This document shows positions 19,983 to 28,186 of a stretch of 64,000 nucleotides of DNA, piece after piece (the first letter of the stretch is position 1; each line of letters starts with the position of its first letter). The notes under the pieces are model-generated. The model had not been told where the DNA came from. It saw nothing but the letters and a program-made list of their open reading frames with translations, and ran no database searches. The stretch comes from an uncultured Dokdonella sp. (GTDB lineage Bacteria > Pseudomonadota > Gammaproteobacteria > Xanthomonadales > Rhodanobacteraceae). Made by a program: the position numbers and the translations under genes. The DNA lies in the NCBI GenBank assembly GCA_934526015.1, contig CAKSZY010000009.1, positions 28,651-92,650 of the forward strand, read 5' to 3'.

Positions 19983-22370
19983 TCATTCGCTGCGCAGCGC
20001 CTCGACCGGGTCGGTCGCCGCGGCGCGATGCGCCGGCAACCAGCATGCCGCAAGCGCGATGACGGCGACCATCGCGGCAACGCCACCCCAGGTCAGCGGG
20101 TCGGCGATGCCGACGCCGTGCAGGCGTTCGGCGAGCAGGCGCGCAAGCGGGATGCCGGCGAGCATGCCGAGCACGATGCCGGTGACGACGAGGCCGCCGC
20201 CCTGGCGCAGCACGAGACCGCGCACGCGCGAGGGCGTCGCGCCGACGGCGAGGCGCACGCCGATCTCGGCGGTGCGGCGGCGGATCGCGAAACCGAGCAC
20301 GGCGGCAAGGCCGAGCGCGGCGAGCGCAAGCGTGGCGAGGGCGAAGGCACCGAGCGCGGCGACCAGCGAACGCTGGCCGACCAGGGTTTCGTCGATGAGC
20401 CGGGCGAGCGGCTGGTTGACGCCGATGTCGACGCCGGGCACGAGCGCGGCCACGCGCCGGCGGATCGTTTCCGTGTAGCCGGCCGGCTCGCCATCGACGC
20501 GGGTGACGAGCCAGAACACCGGCAGCGGTGCGGCGACGTACTGGTAGACGGTCGGCAGCGGATCGGTTTCATCGAGGCGTTCGTGCTTGACCGTGCGCGC
20601 GACGCCGATGACCTGCGCCTGCAGGGTTTCGCCCTCGTTGCGCGGAATGTCGATGCGCGCGCCGATCGGGTCGACGCCGGCCAGGTAGCGCTTCGTCCAG
20701 ACCTCGTCGACGACGACCACGCGGTCATGCGGATCGCCTTCCTCGAAGCCGCGCCCGGCCACGAGCGGGATGTCGAGCACGCCGAAGTAACCGGGACCGA
20801 CGCCGCGCGCGCGCGCCTGCACCTGCTCCTCGCGTCCCGGAATCGTGTAGCCGGATACGGTCTCCCACTGGCTGAACGGCGGCGTCATCGCCACCGCGAC
20901 CGCGCGCACGCCCGGCAGCGCGGCGATGTCGGCACGCACCTGCTCGACGAGGGGCCTGAGGCGCTCGTCGTCGTTCTTCGCATCGTAGCGGCGTCCGCTG
21001 ATGCTGACGCCGGCCGGATCGACCGCGGTCAGCACGATGCCGCTGGCATCGAAGCCGCGCGGCGTCGCCATGAGGTTGAGCGCGCTGCGCAACAGCAGAC
21101 CCGATGCGCCGAGCAGGACCGTGGTCAGCATGACCTGGGCGACGATCATGGCCGGACGCACGCGGCCGAGTCCGCCGACCGCGGCGCGCGACGAGAGCAT
21201 CGCCGGACGCCGCACGACCCAGGCGGCCAGCGCCGCGCTGCCGAGTGCGATCGCCGCGACCATCAGCCCGGCGCCGACGGCGGCGATGCCGAAACCACTG
21301 CCTTGCGGCAGGTTGCCCGGCAACAATTCATGCCGACGGGCGAGGGCGAGGCCGTACGGGGTCAGCGCCAGTCCGGCGACCAGGCCGAGCGCGACCGGTG
21401 GCGCGAGGTCGGCGACGATGCCGCGCGTGATCGCGCGTTCGTCGGCGCCGAGCGCACGGCGGATGCCGAACTCGCGCACGCGACCGAGCAGGCGGTCGAG
21501 GTAGAGGTTGACGAGATTCGCGGCAACCACCGCGAGCAGGATCAGCGCGGCGAGCTGGACCAGGGCCAGTGCGCGTCCCTGGGTGCCGGCGAAGCGTTCG
21601 CGCCACGGCCGCACCTCGGCGCGCAGGCCCGCGTTCTGGCGCAGGCCCGCCACGCTTGCATCGGCGGCGAAGATCGCCTGCAGGCGAGCGCCGGCCTGGG
21701 CCAGGCTGATGCCGTCGCCGAGACGGGCGACCACATTGATGTCGCCGACATTGCCACCGTCCGATTGCGCACGCTCGCCCGCACTCATCACGTAAGGCCG
21801 CCAGGCGTCGACCGAAGCGGTCGGAAACACGAACCCCGGCGGCATCACCCCGATCACCGTGTAGCGCTTTTCATCGAAGCGCAGCTCGCCGCCGATCGCA
21901 TCGGCGGCGCCATCGAAATGCCGGCGCCAGGCTGCGTCGGAAAGGATCAGCACGCCATCGGAGCCTTCGTGCATGTCCTCGTCGGCAAAGCCGCGGCCAA
22001 GTGCGGGAGCCACGCCGAGCACGCGGTTGAAGTCGCGACCGACGCGCGCGAATCGCCAGCGCCGGCCTTGCCCGTCCGCACGCAGCTGCTGCGCCTCGAC
22101 GTAACCGAGCGCCCCGCTGAACGTGCTCGCGTCGGCGACGGCGAGGCCGCGCAGGCGCTCGGTCAGGCCGACCTTGAAGCCGAAACCGGCGAGGTCGGCA
22201 CGCAGGTCGACCAGGCGCTCGCTGTCCGGGTACGGCAGCGCCTTCCAGCGCAGCGCGTGGATCGCCGAGAACGCGGTCGCGTTGACCGCGACGACCGCGG
22301 CGACGAGGACGACGACCGTCGCCGCGAGCAGGGGTGCGCGGCGCAACGATCTCCAGGTTGTGGTCAGCAT
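19983..22370 (-). CDS. Duplicated FtsX/MacB-type ABC permease (1 of 6)
   Basis: 795 residues built from two MacB-like units. Each unit has one membrane helix, a periplasmic MacB_PCD domain and a three-helix FtsX block: first helix LLAATVVVLVAAVVAVNATAF, FtsX block from LALVQLAALILLAVVAANLVNLYL; second half from MIVAQVMLTTVLLGASGLLL, ending FALATLALAALGLAAVLGFAIRRRTAEIGVRLAVGAT and EALRSE. This is the duplicated (ADOP) permease type. The ATG at 22370 has a GAGGAAG ribosome site; an in-frame ATG at 22409 would overlap the previous gene by 8 bp. It is followed by its probable ATPase. The exported substrate is unknown. Confidence 0.92.
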   Translation of the reverse strand: MLTTTWRSLRRAPLLAATVVVLVAAVVAVNATAFSAIHALRWKALPYPDSERLVDLRADLAGFGFKVGLTERLRGLAVADASTFSGALGYVEAQQLRADGQGRRWRFARVGRDFNRVLGVAPALGRGFADEDMHEGSDGVLILSDAAWRRHFDGAADAIGGELRFDEKRYTVIGVMPPGFVFPTASVDAWRPYVMSAGERAQSDGGNVGDINVVARLGDGISLAQAGARLQAIFAADASVAGLRQNAGLRAEVRPWRERFAGTQGRALALVQLAALILLAVVAANLVNLYLDRLLGRVREFGIRRALGADERAITRGIVADLAPPVALGLVAGLALTPYGLALARRHELLPGNLPQGSGFGIAAVGAGLMVAAIALGSAALAAWVVRRPAMLSSRAAVGGLGRVRPAMIVAQVMLTTVLLGASGLLLRSALNLMATPRGFDASGIVLTAVDPAGVSISGRRYDAKNDDERLRPLVEQVRADIAALPGVRAVAVAMTPPFSQWETVSGYTIPGREEQVQARARGVGPGYFGVLDIPLVAGRGFEEGDPHDRVVVVDEVWTKRYLAGVDPIGARIDIPRNEGETLQAQVIGVARTVKHERLDETDPLPTVYQYVAAPLPVFWLVTRVDGEPAGYTETIRRRVAALVPGVDIGVNQPLARLIDETLVGQRSLVAALGAFALATLALAALGLAAVLGFAIRRRTAEIGVRLAVGATPSRVRGLVLRQGGGLVVTGIVLGMLAGIPLARLLAERLHGVGIADPLTWGGVAAMVAVIALAACWLPAHRAAATDPVEALRSE

Positions 22371-22401
22371 GAGCGGAGCTTCCTCGGGTACATGCAAGTC
22401 C

Positions 22402-24810
22402 TCATTCATGGCGCAGCGCCACCATCGGATCGACGCGCAGCGCGCGGCGCGCCGGCACCACCAGCGCGAACACGGCCGCCGCGCTGATCGCGAGCAGGGC
22501 CGCGACGATGACGCCCGTATCGACACCGGCGAGCTTGTCGAGCGTGCCGGCGAGCAGCCGCGCGAACGGAATGCCGACGACGAGACCGAGCACGAGGCCG
22601 ATGCCGAGCTGCCATACGGTGCGCGTGGCGAGATCGCGCACGACACTCGTTGAAGGTGCGCCCAGCGCGCGGCGCACGCCGATCTCGCGCGTGCGCTGGC
22701 CGACGTTGAAAGCAAGCACGCCGTACAGGCCCGCCCCGGCAAGCACGAGCGCGATGGCGCCGAACACGCCGAACATGCGCGCGAGCAGGCGTTCGCTGAA
22801 GCTCGCCCCGCGAATCGCCTGCGCATAGGTGTTCACCCAGTACGCCGGCGTGTCGGCATCGATCTCGCGGACGACATCGGCGAGCCGTGGCGCGAATGCG
22901 GCGGGATCACCGTCGACGCGCACCGCGAAACTGACGAAGCGCGCCGGTTGCTGCCGCAGCGGCACGAACATCACGGGCTGCGCGGTGCTGCCGGGCTCGT
23001 CGAGTTGCACCGCATCGACCACGCCTACCACGGTGACCATCGGTGCATCCGCGCGATGCGGGTCGAGCCGGAAGCGCTTGCCGAGCACCGGGCCTCCGGA
23101 TGCGTGGCGATCGGCGAAACGCCGATCGACGATGGCGACCTGGGCGGCCTCGGCACCGTCGCGGCTGTCGAAGCTGCGCCCTTCGAGCAAGCGCAGCCGG
23201 TAGGTGGCGAAGAAGCGGTCGTCGACGGCGCTGAACAATGTTCGTGGCAATGCGCCACCGTCGGCGACTTCGCCTTCGGGAAGGACGTCGCGACGCTGGC
23301 CGCCAAGCGCCGGCAGGTTGGTGGCAGCCGTCGCGTCGATCACGGCGGAGTCGGCGCGCAGGCGTTCGGCGATGCGCTCGTACAGCCGCACCCGATCCGC
23401 GCCCGTTGGGTGCGCATTCTCGAACAGGCCGATGCGCGCAGTGAGCATGCCGGTCGGATCGAAGCCGAGATCGGCGCGGTCGATAGCGACGATGCCACGC
23501 ACGAGCGTGCCGACCGCGATCAGCAGCGCGCATGACAGCGCGATCTCGCCGACCACGAGGGCACGGCTGATTCGCGCGAAAGCGCCGCCGGCAACACTGC
23601 GCGAACCGTCGCGCAGGTCCTGCGCCATCGCTTCGCCGCCCGCGCGCAGCGCGGGCAGCACGCCGGCGGCCAGCGCCGTGGTGAATGCGACTGCGATCGC
23701 CAGCGCCGCGCTGCGCGCGTCGAGGGTGAAATGGATCCACAGCGGCGGACCATCGGTCGAGACGCGGAACGCCCGCTCGGTCCAGTCCGCCGCAGCCATG
23801 GCGAGCGGCAGCGCGATTGCCGTCGCGACCAGCGTCAGCAGCAGGCTCTGCGCGAGCAGGTGCGCCATCAGGCGCCCGCGGCTCGCGCCAAGCGCGACCC
23901 GCACGGCCAGTTCCTGGCGGCGCGCAAGCGTGCGTGTCAGCAGCAGGTTGGCGACGTTGGCGCAGGCCACCAGCAGCACGAGTGCCACCGCGGCGAACAT
24001 GATGTCGAGCACGGCACGCGTGCTTCGGTTGATCGTGAGCCAGGCCAATGGCTGCACGCCGATGCGAATGCCGCGGAAGTGCCCGGCCTCGCGACGCGAC
24101 GCATCGGCGAACCAGGCATCGACGGCCGCATCGAGGGCGGGCTGCGAAGTGCCCGCGTGCCGGCGCACGACCACGGTGTAGTCGTGCTCGTCGGACGCGC
24201 CCTCGGCCAGGGTCGCGGCCATCCACACGGTTTCACGTTCCGGATAGCTGAAATCGGGCGGCATCACGCCGATCACCGTCGCCATTTTCGCGTTGACGCG
24301 CACCGCCCGGCCGACGATCGCCGGATCCGCGCCGTAGCGGATCCTCCACGTCGCATCGGAGAGCATCACCACGGGCGCTGCCCCGGCGCGCTCGTCGGCT
24401 TCGTCGAAATCCCGTCCGAGCGCCGGCACGGCACCCAGCGTGCGCAGCAGGTTGCCGCTGACGAAGGCGCCGGCGTGGCGCTCGGGACGATCAAGATCGC
24501 TCAGATTGATCGTCGCCTTGGTGATGCCTGCGACCTCGGCGCGGCCGTCGAGCTGCCGACGCAGGCCGAGCAGGTCATCGGCGCGCAACGGAGCGAGCCG
24601 ACCGCCACCGCCGTCCTCGGCGCCGACGTAGTGCAGGCGCTGCGGCTCGGGAAAAGGCAATGGCCTCAGCACCATGCTGCCTATCGCGATAAGCATGTAG
24701 ATCACGCAGGCCATGCCCGCGCCGAGCACGCCGACGACGAGCGCCGAGAACATCGGCTGCGCCAGCAGTCCGCGCCCGGCCACCTTGAGTTCGTACCGAA
24801 GCGCGTTCAT
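22402..24810 (-). CDS. Duplicated FtsX/MacB-type ABC permease (2 of 6)
   Basis: 802 residues with the same double FtsX/MacB design: first helix MFSALVVGVLGAGMACVIYMLI, FtsX block from FAAVALVLLVACANVANLLLTRTLARRQELAVRVALGAS; second unit from LVVGEIALSCALLIAVGTLVRG, with GVFGAIALVLAGAGLYGVLAFNVGQRTREIGVRRALGAP and the tail RVDPMVALRHE. The start ATG at 24810 has GAGGTG 6 nt upstream. The last 56 bp are identical to those of permease 3, pointing to recent duplication or gene conversion between the 3' ends. It lies 39 bp downstream of permease 3 and 31 bp upstream of permease 1. Confidence 0.92.
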   Translation of the reverse strand: MNALRYELKVAGRGLLAQPMFSALVVGVLGAGMACVIYMLIAIGSMVLRPLPFPEPQRLHYVGAEDGGGGRLAPLRADDLLGLRRQLDGRAEVAGITKATINLSDLDRPERHAGAFVSGNLLRTLGAVPALGRDFDEADERAGAAPVVMLSDATWRIRYGADPAIVGRAVRVNAKMATVIGVMPPDFSYPERETVWMAATLAEGASDEHDYTVVVRRHAGTSQPALDAAVDAWFADASRREAGHFRGIRIGVQPLAWLTINRSTRAVLDIMFAAVALVLLVACANVANLLLTRTLARRQELAVRVALGASRGRLMAHLLAQSLLLTLVATAIALPLAMAAADWTERAFRVSTDGPPLWIHFTLDARSAALAIAVAFTTALAAGVLPALRAGGEAMAQDLRDGSRSVAGGAFARISRALVVGEIALSCALLIAVGTLVRGIVAIDRADLGFDPTGMLTARIGLFENAHPTGADRVRLYERIAERLRADSAVIDATAATNLPALGGQRRDVLPEGEVADGGALPRTLFSAVDDRFFATYRLRLLEGRSFDSRDGAEAAQVAIVDRRFADRHASGGPVLGKRFRLDPHRADAPMVTVVGVVDAVQLDEPGSTAQPVMFVPLRQQPARFVSFAVRVDGDPAAFAPRLADVVREIDADTPAYWVNTYAQAIRGASFSERLLARMFGVFGAIALVLAGAGLYGVLAFNVGQRTREIGVRRALGAPSTSVVRDLATRTVWQLGIGLVLGLVVGIPFARLLAGTLDKLAGVDTGVIVAALLAISAAAVFALVVPARRALRVDPMVALRHE

Positions 24811-24849
24811 CGCGACACCTCGACGGGTTGGGGGGCGATCGGCCATTCC

Positions 24850-27279
24850 CTATTCATGGCGCAGCGCCACCATCGGATCGACGCGCAGCGCGCGGCGCGC
24901 CGGCACCGCCACCGCCGCGAGCACGGCCAGCACGAGCACGCCGGCAACGCCGGCATAGACGAGCGGATCGACGTTCGAGCCCGGCATCATGAGGTCGCCG
25001 AGCACGCGCGAGAACGCGAACGCGAGCGGCAGGCCGACCAGCACGCCGACAGCCACCTGCAGCACGCCACGCCGCAGCACCATCGCCAGCACCGCGCGTG
25101 CCTGTGCGCCGAGCGCGCGGCGCACGCCGATCTCGCGCGTGCGGCGGGCGACGTCGAAGGCGATCACCGCATGGATGCCGGCGACCGCGAGCAGCACGGC
25201 GAACACGGCGAAGGCGGCGAACATCGTCGCCAGCAGATCGGCACCCCAGAAGATCTTCGCGCGCCAGTCGCGCATCGGCTGCAGCCAGTACACCGGCAGG
25301 TCGGCATCGACGGCGCGCACCGCCGCGCGCACGGCCTCGCCGAGCGCAGCTTCGTCGCCGTGCATGCGCAGGGCGAAACTGAGGAAGGCCGGAGGATCCT
25401 GCGCGAGCGGGCGGAACACGTTGCCATCGCCGCGCTTCGCGGCCGAGACACCGGCCTGCAGGTAGTCGGCCTGCAGGCTGTCGGCGACCACGCCGACGAC
25501 TTCGAGCCAGGGGCTTTCGGCGTATTTCGGCGAGAGCTGCACGCGCTGGCCGATCGCGTTCTGTCCCGGCCAGGCCGCGGCGGCGAAAGCGGCGCTGACG
25601 ATCGCCACGCGCGGCGCCGCAGCGGTGTCGCCCGCATCGAACAGGCGGCCTTCGCGCAGGGCGATGCCGAAGGCGGCGAAGAAACCGTCGTCGATGCTCG
25701 ATGACCAGGCCTGCGGGTGGCGCTCGTCGGGGCCGACGACGTCGCCGACGCGCGCGTACTCCTGGCGCTCGTAGCCCATCAGCGGCAGCGAGCTGGCGAA
25801 ACCGACGCGCTCGACGCCGGGCAAGGCCTCGAGGCGCGGCCTCAGCGCGTCGACGAAGCGCTGGCGTGCGGCGCCATCCGGATAGGTCGACTCGAACAGG
25901 CCGATGCGCCCGGTCAGCACGCCGTCGACGTCGATGCCGAGCTCGCTGTGCTGCGCGTGCAACGCGCTGCGCACGGCCACCCCGGCGCAGACGAGCAGGA
26001 CCACGCACAGGGCCACCTCCGCGCTGACCAGCCAGCGTCCGCCGCGGCCGATGCCCGAGCTCGAGGCGCCACCGTCGCGCAGGCTCTCCTGCACGTCGAC
26101 GCGCCCCGCGCGCAGCGCCGGCACGAGCCCGGCGAGCAGGGCGGCGACGAGGGCGATGCCGGCGCAGAACGCCAGGTCGCGCAGGTCGAGCGTGAAATCG
26201 ACCCAGTACGGCAACGGGTTGTCCGCCGACGTCGTGGTATCGAACACGCGCGCGGCCACGTCGGCGCCGGCATAACCGAGCACGGTCGCCAGCACGGCGA
26301 CGACCACGGTCTCGGCGAGCACCTGCACGACCAGTCGCCGCCGGCTCGCGCCGAGCGCGGCGCGAATGCCGAGTTCGCGCGCACGCCCGGCCGAGCGCGC
26401 CAGCACGAGGCTGGCCACGTTCGCGCAGGCGATCAGCAGCACGAGCAGCACGGCGATGAACATCGCATTCGTCGCTTCGCGGATCTGCGGCAGGATGAAC
26501 TCGTCGGAGAACGGCTCGAGCTTGGGCCGGTCGCCGCGCAGCGGCAGGCTGCGCTCGGCGGCGAGACCCTGCATGAGGCTGGCGAACTCGCCTTCGGCCT
26601 GCGTGCGCGACACGCCGGCACGCAGGCGCCCGAACGTCTTCACGCGCGGCGAGCCTTCCGCCGCGGCCAGCGCACGATCGCTCGACAGCGGCAGCCACAC
26701 CGATTCGGCGACCGGGAAGGCGAAGCCTTCCGGCATCACCCCGATGATCGTGGTCGCTTCGCCGTTGATCCGCACGCTGCGTCCGACGACTTCCGCATCG
26801 GCATGGAAGCGCAGTTGCCAGACGCGGTGTCCGATCACGGCGACGCGCGATGCGCCGGCCTGCGTGTCGACCTCACCGATGCCGCGCCCGAGCATCGGCT
26901 GCACGCCGAGCACCGGCAGCACGTCGGCGCTGACGAAGGCGCCCGACAGACGCTCGGGCGCACCCTCGATGCCGCCGAGATTGGCGGTGCCCTGCGCATA
27001 CGCGGCGAGCGACTCCAGCGACTGCTGGCGCTCGCGCAGGTCGAGCCAGTCGAGCTGGGCCAGGGCGATGTTGCGCGAGCTGTCGCGCGCATCGGTGTAC
27101 TCGAAATGGACGAGGCGCTCGGGCTCGGCGAACGGCAGCGGTTTCAGCGCGAAGGCGTTGATCGCGCCGAACATGTAGATCGAAAGGCCGATGCCGACCG
27201 CGAGCATGAGCACGGCCACGACGGCGAACACCGGCGCACGCAGCAGGGAACGCAGGGCCAGGCGGATGTCGTGCAGCAT
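24850..27279 (-). CDS. Duplicated FtsX/MacB-type ABC permease (3 of 6)
   Basis: 809 residues: N-terminal helix VFAVVAVLMLAVGIGLSIYMF, MacB_PCD periplasmic domain with IGVMPEGFAFP, FtsX block LLVLLIACANVASLVLARSAGRARELGIRAALGAS, then a second unit from WLVSAEVALCVVLLVCAGVAV to FAVFAVLLAVAGIHAVIAFDVARRTREIGVRRALGAQ and RVDPMVALRHE. The ATG at 27279 follows a GAGG box. A match to a sigma-54 promoter lies at 27326-27341, giving a predicted 36-nt leader, so this is taken as the first gene of the second transporter transcript. The divergent AbrB/Doc pair starts 226 bp upstream. Confidence 0.92.
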   Translation of the reverse strand: MLHDIRLALRSLLRAPVFAVVAVLMLAVGIGLSIYMFGAINAFALKPLPFAEPERLVHFEYTDARDSSRNIALAQLDWLDLRERQQSLESLAAYAQGTANLGGIEGAPERLSGAFVSADVLPVLGVQPMLGRGIGEVDTQAGASRVAVIGHRVWQLRFHADAEVVGRSVRINGEATTIIGVMPEGFAFPVAESVWLPLSSDRALAAAEGSPRVKTFGRLRAGVSRTQAEGEFASLMQGLAAERSLPLRGDRPKLEPFSDEFILPQIREATNAMFIAVLLVLLIACANVASLVLARSAGRARELGIRAALGASRRRLVVQVLAETVVVAVLATVLGYAGADVAARVFDTTTSADNPLPYWVDFTLDLRDLAFCAGIALVAALLAGLVPALRAGRVDVQESLRDGGASSSGIGRGGRWLVSAEVALCVVLLVCAGVAVRSALHAQHSELGIDVDGVLTGRIGLFESTYPDGAARQRFVDALRPRLEALPGVERVGFASSLPLMGYERQEYARVGDVVGPDERHPQAWSSSIDDGFFAAFGIALREGRLFDAGDTAAAPRVAIVSAAFAAAAWPGQNAIGQRVQLSPKYAESPWLEVVGVVADSLQADYLQAGVSAAKRGDGNVFRPLAQDPPAFLSFALRMHGDEAALGEAVRAAVRAVDADLPVYWLQPMRDWRAKIFWGADLLATMFAAFAVFAVLLAVAGIHAVIAFDVARRTREIGVRRALGAQARAVLAMVLRRGVLQVAVGVLVGLPLAFAFSRVLGDLMMPGSNVDPLVYAGVAGVLVLAVLAAVAVPARRALRVDPMVALRHE

Positions 27280-27325
27280 GCGGGAGCCTCGTCGTCCGGG
27301 TGGGATGCCGTCTGGCACAACCCTA

Positions 27326-27341
27326 CGCAATCATCGGGCCA
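27326..27341 (-). promoter_or_regulatory. Putative sigma-54 promoter of the second permease operon
   Basis: Read on the minus strand this is TGGCCCGATGATTGCG. It has the obligatory GG-N10-GC spacing and a full TTGC -12 element, compared with the consensus TGGCACG-N4-TTGCW, with one -24 mismatch (C for A) and G at the last position. Transcription would start near 27315, 36 nt before the permease 3 start codon, leaving room for its GAGG ribosome site. The cluster encodes an NtrC-type activator. Confidence 0.6.
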
Positions 27342-27505
27342 ACGCACCGAGCCCTGATCCGGCGCGGGTTTGCGCGCATCCACGAACTCCGACTGTCCAT
27401 CAGCGAACAGGCGGATCGCCAGGCGCGGACACTGGCACAGGCTCGTGCCGTGCACCCGAAATCGGTGATAACATCCGTTTCAACGACGATTTCCGGGAGC
27501 TTCCC

Positions 27506-27727
27506 ATGCGCCTCAAGGTCACCACGATCGGCAACTCGGCCGGCATCATCCTGCCGAAGGAACTGCTCACGCGCCTGCGCATCGAGAAGGGCGACGAATT
27601 GCATGCGCTGGAGACGCCGGACGGCATCCGCCTCAGCATCTACGATCCCGCCCTCGCCGAGCAGATGGACGTGGCCGAGCACGTCATGCGCAAGCGCCGT
27701 GCGCTGCTGAACAAGCTTGCCCAGTGA
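27506..27727 (+). CDS. AbrB/MazE-type antitoxin
   Basis: 73-residue swapped-hairpin AbrB/SpoVT DNA-binding protein: MRLKVTTIGNSAGIILPKELLTRLRIEKGDEL is the classic beta-strand/loop/helix fold (TTIGNSAGIILPKE), followed by an acidic C-terminal tail (YDPALAEQMDVAEHVM) that would contact the toxin. ATG at 27506 with GGGAG 6 nt upstream. It is the first gene of a two-gene toxin-antitoxin unit, 7 bp before the Doc toxin. It should neutralise Doc and repress its own promoter through the DNA-binding domain. The pair is transcribed against all its neighbours. Confidence 0.9.
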   Translation: MRLKVTTIGNSAGIILPKELLTRLRIEKGDELHALETPDGIRLSIYDPALAEQMDVAEHVMRKRRALLNKLAQ

Positions 27728-27734
27728 GCGCGCC

Positions 27735-28163
27735 ATGATCCTCTGGATCGAACGCGCGCTGGCCCTCGCCATCCACGACCGCCAGCTCGCCGAGCACGGC
27801 GGCAGCAGCGGCGTGCGCGACGAGGCCCTGCTCGAATCCGCCCTCGCCCGCCCGCAGCAGTTGTTCGCCTACGGCGATCCAGCACCGGATATCGCCGATC
27901 TCGCGGCATCGCTGGCCTTCGGCCTCGCCCGCAACCATCCGTTCGTTGACGGCAACAAGCGCACCGCCGCGGTCGCCTGCGAAGTGTTCATCGTCCTCAA
28001 TGGCGGCACTCTCGACGCCGAAGACCCGGAGCTCTATCCGCAGTACATCGGCCTCGCCGAAGGCTCGATCGGCGAGAACGAGTTTGCCGCGTGGCTGCGC
28101 GAGCGCATCGTCAGCAGGGCCGGCGCCAAGGTGCAGGAGAAGCGCGCACGTTACGCGCGTTGA
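27735..28163 (+). CDS. doc: Death-on-curing (Doc/Fic-family) toxin
   Basis: 142 residues with the Doc motif HPFVDGNKRTA (about 72-82). In Doc the Fic fold transfers phosphate from ATP to elongation factor Tu and stops translation; GNKR replaces the GNGR of AMPylating Fic proteins. The N-terminal MILWIERALALAIHDRQLAEHGGSSGVRDEALLESALARPQ is typical for chromosomal Doc. The ATG at 27735 is preferred over a TTG at 27717 that overlaps the antitoxin. The gene converges on permease 4, with 23 bp between their stops, so the module sits exactly between the two halves of the transporter island. Confidence 0.92.
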   Translation: MILWIERALALAIHDRQLAEHGGSSGVRDEALLESALARPQQLFAYGDPAPDIADLAASLAFGLARNHPFVDGNKRTAAVACEVFIVLNGGTLDAEDPELYPQYIGLAEGSIGENEFAAWLRERIVSRAGAKVQEKRARYAR

Positions 28164-28186
28164 CGGCAGCGCATCGCCACCCGGAT

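Noticed and set aside
27313-27330. TGGCACAACCCTACGC on the plus strand resembling a sigma-54 promoter for the toxin-antitoxin pair
   Set aside because: GG-to-GC spacing is 11 and the -12 element is poor; it also lies about 190 bp from the antitoxin gene.
27433-27450. TGGCAC...GTGCC resembling a sigma-54 promoter on both strands
   Set aside because: The spacing between GG and GC is 11, not 10. It is kept only as a possible operator of the antitoxin.
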